This document shows, piece by piece, positions 21,470 to 25,926 of a stretch of 25,926 bases of DNA. The notes beneath the pieces were generated by a model. It saw only the letters and a list, made by a program, of their open reading frames with translations. It was not told where the DNA came from and made no database searches. The stretch's first letter is position 1. Every line of letters begins with the position of its first letter. Position numbers and translations under genes: made by a program. The stretch lies in the IMG/VR virus record IMGVR_UViG_3300035660_000074, positions 1 to 25,926 of that record. One strand, given 5' to 3'. This DNA comes from a virus.

Positions 21470-21560
21470 GTGAACTACCCCGCCCTTACGGACGGGGCTT
21501 CTTGGTTCGGCGAGAGCGACTGGCTCTCTCCCCAAGCGTAACTTTCCGTGGTTCCCACGG
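21470..21560 (-). ncRNA. Omega RNA-like three-hairpin module, copy 2
   Basis: Three consecutive hairpins on the transcribed strand: arms 21555-21560/21546-21551 (6 bp, CCGTGG/CCACGG with a GAA loop), 21523-21528/21512-21517 (6 bp, GAGAGC/GCTCTC) and 21490-21497/21478-21485 (8 bp with one G-U pair and a GUAA tetraloop). TTCAC lies 8 bases after the last stem, at 21474-21470. This matches the layout of the copy at 17830-17908. A guide, if one exists, would start at 21469 and cover the start codon of the 51-residue gene. Confidence 0.5.
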
Positions 21561-21615
21561 TAGCTCTTAGAGCTTTTTGGAGAATGTTTCGAGCGGCATT
21601 ATGATCCCGATCCAT
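21475..21615 (-). CDS. TnpB C-terminal fragment, 46 residues (intact mini-ORF with RBS)
   Basis: ATG 21615 lies nine bases after AAAGGAG and opens 46 codons: MDRDHNAARNILQKALRATV, then GTTESYAWGESQSLSPNQEA and PSVRAG. DRDHNAARNIL is the RuvC-III segment of IS200/IS605 TnpB with its catalytic Asp; all earlier TnpB domains are missing. Frame, start and ribosome-binding site are intact, so a peptide may be made, although it cannot act as a nuclease alone. The same DNA forms the three-hairpin omega RNA-like module. I cannot tell whether this is a decayed insertion that kept its frame or a retained element. Confidence 0.6.
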   Translation of the reverse strand: MDRDHNAARNILQKALRATVGTTESYAWGESQSLSPNQEAPSVRAG

Positions 21616-21633
21616 CTTCTACCGCTCCTTTGC

Positions 21634-21864
21634 TTAGGGTCTTTCTCTCACATCGTAAACCACACCTCCGATGATCACACCCTTCAACTTAGCAACCTCA
21701 CTCCACCTCTCCGCATAGTACATTTTCGCAGACCAAGCACCAACTACCATCCCAATAACGAAAACTATCACCACCCAGAAACCTACTTTTTGAATCCTCG
21801 AAACATAATCAGGAATGACTACCCTACTTCCATCATGCTGTACTATCTCTTTCATGTCTTTCAT
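21634..21864 (-). CDS. Small single-pass membrane protein
   Basis: 76 residues starting directly after the lytic transglycosylase stop. One transmembrane helix at about residues 27-47 (VGFWVVIVFVIGMVVGAWSA) with a short charged N-terminus, predicted cytoplasmic by its Lys/Arg. Next to a transglycosylase it could be a lysis accessory or spanin-like protein, but it has no lipobox and no periplasmic coiled coil. The stop is followed closely by the TnpB fragment's ribosome-binding site. Confidence 0.7.
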   Translation of the reverse strand: MKDMKEIVQHDGSRVVIPDYVSRIQKVGFWVVIVFVIGMVVGAWSAKMYYAERWSEVAKLKGVIIGGVVYDVRERP

Positions 21865-22386
21865 CTACATTTCTCCTCTCTGAAGGTTTGCATAGAGATA
21901 CAGCACTCGTCTGGCTTGTCTCCATGCTACGGGATTATCACCCCCTTTGTATTTCGCAAGGGCCAACGGCAAATCCCCATGAGACTCGTTAAGCTTCTCA
22001 CAGAGTATTCGGGCACCATAAAGGGTATCCACATCAGCCCAGGCAAAGCTCGCCCAAGGCGTCTGCATAAGCCCTCTGTACCGACGACCATTATTCCCAC
22101 AAGGGGGTCCCACAGCTGACTTTTTGAATTCAGATTCGGTGAACATCAGGGAGCAAAGTAAAGCGGAAGAAAGATTAGTGAGACGGGAAGCAGAATCGAT
22201 AGCAGTGGAAAGCTCCGATATATGGTGGGACGGAGCCCCTAACTTCTGTAGATAAGAAATTGTTTTACTTGGTTTCGCTTGCATAATAGACACAGGAACA
22301 AATCCTTTTCCCAAGTCATGCAACTGCCATGCGAACCCGATTACCAAAGTCCCTACGAGCAAATACTCCATCAAACGTTTTACCAT
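21865..22386 (-). CDS. Membrane-anchored lytic transglycosylase (SLT-like)
   Basis: 173 residues with an N-terminal hydrophobic segment (LMEYLLVGTLVIGFAWQLHD, about 5-24) that should export and anchor it. The catalytic region follows the soluble lytic transglycosylase pattern: Glu84 in LMFTESEFKKSAVG, then GLMQTPWASF (105-114) and LALAKYKGGDN (141-151). Such enzymes cleave the MurNAc-GlcNAc bond of peptidoglycan to a 1,6-anhydro product, in endolysis or in DNA entry through the wall. The core is short, and the GxMQ motif and sugar-binding loop are conserved. ATG 22386 has AAGGAGG about 9 bases upstream. Confidence 0.85.
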   Translation of the reverse strand: MVKRLMEYLLVGTLVIGFAWQLHDLGKGFVPVSIMQAKPSKTISYLQKLGAPSHHISELSTAIDSASRLTNLSSALLCSLMFTESEFKKSAVGPPCGNNGRRYRGLMQTPWASFAWADVDTLYGARILCEKLNESHGDLPLALAKYKGGDNPVAWRQARRVLYLYANLQRGEM

Positions 22387-22482
22387 CAGCCTTACCTCCT
22401 TCGCTTGTCATTACGGATCACCCTTGGGCAAAGGCGAATCCCTCACTTGAGTTATGAGGCCAGGCTCGTAGGAACTCGGTTA

Positions 22483-22505
22483 GGCGAATTTTATTTTATT
22501 TCGCC
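22483..22505 (-). promoter_or_regulatory. AT-rich-loop inverted repeat in the 146-bp gap
   Basis: The gap 22387-22532 has no gene. It contains a perfect 6-bp stem (GGCGAA/TTCGCC) around an 11-base A/T loop, then a weaker GAGTT/AACTC pair nearer the transglycosylase. The A/T-rich segment could include a promoter, but I see no confident -35/-10 pair. It may serve as an operator or processing site for the lysis genes downstream. Confidence 0.3.
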
Positions 22506-22532
22506 GGAAATTAAAAGAGAAATCTTTTGGCA

Positions 22533-22850
22533 CTAAACCACCTTACGATCTTCTACTATCAATCCCCACAAAAGAGACAGGTACACTCTTGCATCCAACA
22601 GCCTGCCCAGAATATCCTCAGACTTAACCTCCCCGGTGGAGATGTAATTCGTGACTGCATCCAGGTGCTTCCGTAAGTAAACTCCCAGAACCACTTTGGG
22701 GTCCAGCTTAAACAGAGCACCAATTCGTTTGAAATTGTCCAAGCGATCATAACTATTCTGGTGAATATACTCGATCCCTTTTGTTTTACCAATAGCTCGT
22801 TCTTGTTCGAAAATTTCCTCCAACAAGGCATTGAAAAGTTCCTCGGTCAT
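22533..22850 (-). CDS. Conserved small phage protein (KxxDY...NFKR...KHLD layout)
   Basis: 105 helical residues with KGIEYIHQNSYDRLDNFKRIG (about 24-44), VVLGVYLRKHLDAVTNYI (53-70) and SEDILGRLLDARVYLSLLWGL (77-97). This layout recalls phage families that I associate with DUF1599/Nmad1-type proteins, possibly nucleotide-related, but the match is by eye only. The start ATG overlaps the previous stop as ATGA, so it is coupled to the IS110-like gene. Confidence 0.6.
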   Translation of the reverse strand: MTEELFNALLEEIFEQERAIGKTKGIEYIHQNSYDRLDNFKRIGALFKLDPKVVLGVYLRKHLDAVTNYISTGEVKSEDILGRLLDARVYLSLLWGLIVEDRKVV

Positions 22851-23641
22851 TTCAGGTACCTCCCTGGGTCATACATTTCTTTGTACTTTGCAATCATGGG
22901 ATCACCTATCGGCTCTGTCCCAGACTCTCGCCACCACACTATTAGCATGTGGGCAAGAAACATCTTAGCGGTCTTTCGCATTGCACGAGAGTTCACATGA
23001 CCCCGACTTATAGTCCCTTCTGGCTCGTAATGTTTAACTGTCAAAGCATCCACCGGCAAATCCTTTGCAAGTACAACCTTTATTCCCTTCTTTGCTAACT
23101 TAAATTCTATCGATTCCTTACATCGCTGATAATATCCAGCGTAAGCCTTGTCCTCCCCTATCAACCGCAAAACTTGAGACCAAACCAAAGGGCGAAGGAA
23201 AGGATTATACCTTCTCTTCTCTCCTCGCTTCCATCGGTTAACCTTTCCATTAACTGGGGAATCCAACGCATACTGCCAGAGCCCCGAAACGGTCCGACAA
23301 CGAGAGAACTGAATTAGTCCGACGATACGAGCCATAGTCTCGGGAGAGTTATTGATGGAATCGAGCCTTTCAAAGGAAGCCCGAACTGGATGGGATTGCC
23401 AATAATCGGACAACTGATTACGGAGGTCCTGTTCTACACTTCCTATTCCTACCACATTCCTCTCCCTAACAAAGCTTCGGCACTCCTGAAGGTCCATAAC
23501 AATCCCTTTGGAAAAAGTAGTAAGCTTCCCCCCCACCACACTCCCCTCATCAGAGTCCTCCAGGACCTTCCGAGCTTTTGCAAGGTAATCGAGCGCTCTA
23601 ATCACCGCTGTCAAATCCTTTTCCTCAAATACATTGCTCAA
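22847..23641 (-). CDS. Protein resembling the C-terminal half of IS110-type transposases
   Basis: 264 residues. From about residue 66 the pattern follows the Transposase_20 half of IS110/IS116/IS902-type proteins, especially the long variants with GHxxxRAxRKxxKxFLxHL: a helical lead (SVEQDLRNQLSDYWQSHPVR), then CRTVSGLWQYA (115-125), KRGEKRRYNPFLRPLVW (138-154) and GHVNSRAMRKTAKMFLAHML (214-233). The usual GIGP hairpin-helix motif is replaced by INNSPETMARIVGL. The N-terminal RuvC-like domain of real IS110 transposases is absent, and no element ends are seen, so it is probably a domesticated DNA- or RNA-binding phage protein. A dispersed-repeat copy lies just upstream. Confidence 0.65.
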   Translation of the reverse strand: MSNVFEEKDLTAVIRALDYLAKARKVLEDSDEGSVVGGKLTTFSKGIVMDLQECRSFVRERNVVGIGSVEQDLRNQLSDYWQSHPVRASFERLDSINNSPETMARIVGLIQFSRCRTVSGLWQYALDSPVNGKVNRWKRGEKRRYNPFLRPLVWSQVLRLIGEDKAYAGYYQRCKESIEFKLAKKGIKVVLAKDLPVDALTVKHYEPEGTISRGHVNSRAMRKTAKMFLAHMLIVWWRESGTEPIGDPMIAKYKEMYDPGRYLK

Positions 23642-23653
23642 ATCTTCCTCCCT

Positions 23654-23766
23654 CCTCCCCTAAACTACCCCAAGCAAGGGGTCTAATCTCCCCCAGGACG
23701 AGTTATTATTCCTTCCCCCTTATAAGTCCCTTACCCTCCACCATGAACTTGTTAAATGGGGAGTTT
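23654..23766 (-). repeat. Dispersed ~113-bp intergenic repeat, copy 2
   Basis: Nearly identical to 15306-15419, same orientation, and shares its CAAAACTCCCCATTTAACAA end with the inverted copy at 6269-6382. Includes ACCCCTTGCTTGGGGT, a 5-bp hairpin. Fills the whole gap between the half ATPase and the IS110-like gene. No ORF or clear ribosome-binding site lies inside. Confidence 0.9.
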
Positions 23767-23773
23767 TGGGGTT

Positions 23774-24433
23774 TCAAAGCCTCCTCCTCTTTTTCACAGC
23801 CACTACTTCCTCAGAACCACCTATCTGGGTCACAACTGATCTCCTATTAACTCGTTCCACCTTCCAGGCACGATCCGCAATCTCCGCAAGGGCCTCTGAA
23901 TGCGTAACCATAATAATCTGTAGCCCCAGCTTCATGGAAATTTCCTTTACCATCTCCCCACACTGCCTCGACAAAGACCCTGCGGCACTAAACGGCTCAT
24001 CCAGTATTAGCACTGCTCTGCTGCTCGGGTTCTGCAAAGACCAAAGCACCACTCGCAAGGCAAAAGAAATAATCTCTACTAAACCTCCCCCCATTTCATC
24101 TTTAGGTATGAATGGCTCCCCTTCCTCTCCCTCCTTGACCCGAAAGGAAATCTCAGCCTTGTTCCGCTTGTAATCGAAGTCAACGACAAATCTCAAATCC
24201 TCACTGTAGATGGACTGGATGGCCATAGTGACCAATTCCTCCACATACCCTTTGAGCCTTTCCTGGGTTGTCCGGGTCACTTCGGCCAGAATGAAACGGG
24301 CCTGAGAATACAACTCTGCCTGATGCTGCAAACCCTCAATCTTAGCTCCGAGTTCCTGAGTCCGAGCAGCATATAAGCTCCTCTGGGCGATCTTGGAGCC
24401 AACCAAATTCTGGAGTCGAATAAGATCAAACAC
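23774..24433 (-). CDS. Rad50/SMC-like half ATPase lacking Walker A
   Basis: 219 residues that look like the C-terminal half of an ABC-type DNA-repair ATPase: a coiled-coil first half (10-70), an ABC signature-like GGGLVEIISFALRVVLW (115-131), Walker B VLILDEPFSAAG (141-152) and an H-loop VTHSEAL (176-182). The N-terminal Walker A lobe is missing, and no partner with one is visible here. Such C-half proteins are known in phages and may pair with a separate N-half, a host SbcC/RecF-type protein, or act without ATP. The preceding 89-residue coiled-coil gene overlaps its start by 8 bases. Confidence 0.75.
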   Translation of the reverse strand: MFDLIRLQNLVGSKIAQRSLYAARTQELGAKIEGLQHQAELYSQARFILAEVTRTTQERLKGYVEELVTMAIQSIYSEDLRFVVDFDYKRNKAEISFRVKEGEEGEPFIPKDEMGGGLVEIISFALRVVLWSLQNPSSRAVLILDEPFSAAGSLSRQCGEMVKEISMKLGLQIIMVTHSEALAEIADRAWKVERVNRRSVVTQIGGSEEVVAVKKRRRL

Positions 24434-24695
24434 CGATCGTCTCCAGATCGTATTCCGATTCTATCCTTGCAACCATACCGGTCAATCTTTTCTCCAGCCT
24501 CTCTTGCTCTCTCTTAATTTCAGTCAATCGCTTCTCGGCCTCCTTGATATCCAATAACCCGAATTGCTCCTCCAGTTGGTTCAGAAGAGCCTTCTCCTCT
24601 CCCCTCAGTTGATGCAAACTGGCCTTCTTCTGCTCTATCACATTCTGAAGCCGCTTGATCGCTTCCAGTACCGTTAGTTTCTCGTTCCTTGCCAT
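24426..24695 (-). CDS. Short coiled-coil protein, partner candidate of the half ATPase
   Basis: 89 residues that are almost entirely an amphipathic coiled coil (LEAIKRLQNVIEQKKASLHQ, LLNQLEEQF, KEAEKRLTEIKREQERLEKR), highly charged, without Cys. It overlaps the half-ATPase gene by 8 bases. Its coiled coil resembles the arm that sits before the C-lobe in SMC/Rad50, so gene and ATPase may come from one split protein or form a complex. Inference from order and structure only. Confidence 0.7.
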   Translation of the reverse strand: MARNEKLTVLEAIKRLQNVIEQKKASLHQLRGEEKALLNQLEEQFGLLDIKEAEKRLTEIKREQERLEKRLTGMVARIESEYDLETIGV

Positions 24696-24710
24696 AGCAA
24701 TCTCCCTACC

Positions 24711-24965
24711 TTAATCTTTGGAAAGGTTATTGTCCGCCTTAACTTGCACGATCTTAGGTACGAAAGGCACAAGTTGAGGCTTCTGTACCTCACTCAGCAT
24801 TTTCCCCATCTCGGTAGCTATTTCCCTGAAAAGCCTCTCTGAAACAGCTACAGAGCAAACTGATTCCTCCTTCTCCTCGCTGTGAAAAATAAATTCAAAT
24901 ACCCTAATGCCATCGGCTGGACGAGTAAAGATATACAAATCATCGGCTAACAACGGAATATTCAT
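24711..24965 (-). CDS. Hypothetical phage protein, 84 residues
   Basis: Overlaps the previous stop as ATGA. Starts MNIPLLADDLYIFTRPADGI and has beta strands (VFEFIFHSEEKEESVCSVAV) followed by a helix (SERLFREIATEMGKMLSEVQ). Soluble, slightly acidic. No family recognised. Confidence 0.65.
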   Translation of the reverse strand: MNIPLLADDLYIFTRPADGIRVFEFIFHSEEKEESVCSVAVSERLFREIATEMGKMLSEVQKPQLVPFVPKIVQVKADNNLSKD

Positions 24966-25309
24966 TCTTTTGTTCCTCCGACCATCACAATCTTGTCAGT
25001 GAGAGTGGTAAGGCCACTCAGTGAAATTCCACGATAGATAGCACCGGCTTTCCCACGGCCCTTTAGAAACACCTTAGGATCGTCCTCCCCGGTCTCCTCG
25101 TCGTACCAATCCACCCACTCACCGGCCCCATCCAACATCTGAATTCCACCCGCGTTGCAATAGTCTGGCTTGATTTGGTTCCCGAACTGAAACTTATCGT
25201 AGTCCGCCAGGACATCCGTTAGCTTGACTCCCTCCTCCAGACTATCCACATCTACGAAAAACGGACTCATGGGAACCTGCGGAATCCACCAAACTCGCAA
25301 ATTGCTCAT
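24962..25309 (-). CDS. Conserved phage WWIPQVP-family protein
   Basis: 115 residues with a layout I know from many phages: MSNLRVWWIPQVPMSPFFVD at the N-terminus, a helix (SLEEGVKLTDVLADYDKFQF), QIKPDYCNAGGIQML (45-59) and GEWVDWYDEETGEDD (62-76). Some phage annotations call this family superinfection exclusion, but I know of no proof for it. The C-terminal ~35 residues (AIYRGISLSGLTTLTDKIVM) are extra. Start ATG 25309 follows GGAGGTCCAGGA. Confidence 0.75.
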   Translation of the reverse strand: MSNLRVWWIPQVPMSPFFVDVDSLEEGVKLTDVLADYDKFQFGNQIKPDYCNAGGIQMLDGAGEWVDWYDEETGEDDPKVFLKGRGKAGAIYRGISLSGLTTLTDKIVMVGGTKE

Positions 25310-25320
25310 TCCTGGACCTC

Positions 25321-25341
25321 CTACTCAATGCTGTAAGCCAT
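25321..25341 (-). CDS. Six-codon remnant ORF (MAYSIE) from a duplicated gene start
   Basis: Directly after the TAG of the coiled-coil gene comes ATG-GCT-TAC-AGC-ATT-GAG-TAG, the same first six codons as that gene, with the same ribosome-binding region. It looks like a trace of a tandem gene duplication or recombination, probably with no product function. Confidence 0.5.
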   Translation of the reverse strand: MAYSIE

Positions 25342-25355
25342 CTATTTCTCCTCCC
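25324..25355 (-). repeat. 32-bp direct repeat, downstream copy
   Basis: Identical to 25582-25613, same orientation, exactly 258 bases apart, which equals the 85-codon gene plus its stop. It contains the gene's Shine-Dalgarno (GGAGGAG), ATG and first codons. Confidence 0.9.
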
Positions 25356-25599
25356 CATCCAGCAGCGCCAACTCATCCACCAGAGTATCATACATCGTTC
25401 TCAAATTCAAAACTTCCTGGTAAGCAGCACTCCAGCCATACTGGCCTTGCTTGGCCGGATCTTTAGTTGCTCCCATAGCAGCTGCTAAGCATCCAGCCAA
25501 CTGGGTTCGTAGCTGTTCTACTTCGAATTCCAACCCTTTTACTTTGAATCTCAACTCGTTTATTTCTTTCTCCAAATCCTCCTCAATGCTGTAAGCCAT
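25342..25599 (-). CDS. Short coiled-coil phage protein, 85 residues
   Basis: ATG 25599 follows GGAGGAGAAATAG. N-terminal coiled coil (EEDLEKEINELRFKVKGLEF, EVEQLRTQLAGCLAA), then QGQYGWSAAYQEVLNLRTMY and an acidic end. Mostly alpha-helical and likely oligomeric. No family recognised. Its ribosome-binding region and first codons are duplicated right behind its stop. Confidence 0.7.
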   Translation of the reverse strand: MAYSIEEDLEKEINELRFKVKGLEFEVEQLRTQLAGCLAAAMGATKDPAKQGQYGWSAAYQEVLNLRTMYDTLVDELALLDGEEK

Positions 25600-25613
25600 C
25601 TATTTCTCCTCCC
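25582..25613 (-). repeat. 32-bp direct repeat, upstream copy (real gene start)
   Basis: Partner of 25324-25355. This copy carries the functional Shine-Dalgarno and start of the 85-residue coiled-coil gene. Confidence 0.9.
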
Positions 25614-25655
25614 ACGATTTTCAGAATTAGCTGTCTCAACTCCCCATCAATCATC

Positions 25656-25926
25656 TCAACAAAAATTCCTTAACTCCCTGGACCACTTCTTTCCTTTATT
25701 CCAGGCAAGCCTACCTTTAAGAGACGCCGACAGCTTTTTCCTCGTCTCCTCAGAAACCACTCGACCTTTAAGAGCCTCCGACAATTTCTTTTTATGCTCC
25801 TCAGAAAAATGCTTCCCCTTACTCCAACCGACCCTTCCCTTATTAGCCACCAATAACTTACTCTTATGCTCCTCAGAAAGTTGTCTACCTTTAGACCAAG
25901 TGTTCTTTCCTTTCATAGATTCAGAT
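25656..25926 (-). CDS. NUMOD3-repeat protein, homing-endonuclease type (5' end outside window)
   Basis: The frame is open to the right edge with no stop upstream of the first visible ATG (25916), so the protein probably continues beyond the window. The visible ~86 residues are repeats of the form [15 protein letters not shown] ([50 protein letters not shown]) ending in [12 protein letters not shown]. These are NUMOD3 motifs, small basic DNA-binding modules usually found behind GIY-YIG or HNH nuclease domains in phage homing endonucleases. The nuclease domain itself is not visible here. Confidence 0.8.
   Translation of the reverse strand, partial: SESMKGKNTWSKGRQLSEEHKSKLLVANKGRVGWSKGKHFSEEHKKKLSEALKGRVVSEETRKKLSASLKGRLAWNKGKKWSRELRNFC

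Noticed and set aside
25588-25659. 23-codon ORF overlapping the start of the coiled-coil gene
   Set aside because: Weak, distant Shine-Dalgarno and overlap with the real RBS and start; probably a chance frame.

Overview
This window is part of a tailed bacteriophage or prophage genome (class Caudoviricetes). Every gene I accept is on the minus strand, so transcription runs from high to low coordinates. Genes are tightly packed, with many 1-4 base overlaps (ATGA, TAATG, TTGA), and most starts have a clear Shine-Dalgarno of the AGGAGG type, which points to a bacterial host. I cannot name the host. The genome has a moderate GC content by eye and has picked up several pieces of mobile DNA.

Right part, about 25.9 to 20.3 kb: small accessory genes. 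These are a NUMOD3-repeat protein (homing-endonuclease type) cut by the window edge, a coiled-coil protein whose first codons are duplicated behind it, a WWIPQVP-family phage protein, a coiled-coil protein beside a Rad50/SMC-like half ATPase, a protein resembling the C-terminal half of IS110-type transposases, a membrane-anchored lytic transglycosylase, small membrane proteins, and a PGDYG-like protein.

Middle, about 20.3 to 10.5 kb: a large two-domain glycosyltransferase (GT4-like plus GT9-like), several unrecognised genes, then the DNA packaging block: a candidate small terminase, the large terminase, four small genes and the portal protein.

Left of the portal, about 10.5 to 5.6 kb: small zinc-ribbon and other accessory proteins, an Ala-rich repeat protein, a DPPY methyltransferase, a modular zinc-ribbon protein with repeated ESKIxE linkers, and a transglutaminase-like cysteine hydrolase.

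Left end, 5.5 to 0 kb: a 918-residue tail-fibre or receptor-binding protein (collagen stretch, four 31-residue repeats, LamG-like C-terminus), a small partner, and two tandem paralogous appendage proteins, the last cut by the window edge.

The most unusual material lies between genes. Two solo TnpB 3' ends (IS200/IS605 type) each keep the RuvC-III DxNAAxNIL codons, then three consecutive hairpins, then a TTCAC right end 8-9 bases further on. This is the layout of omega RNA (the TnpB guide RNA), with no TnpB gene in the window. There are also three copies of a ~113-bp intergenic repeat, one of them inverted; a 50-bp duplication read in two frames by two genes; a 32-bp repeat whose spacing equals one whole gene; and a run of four hairpins in a gene-free stretch.
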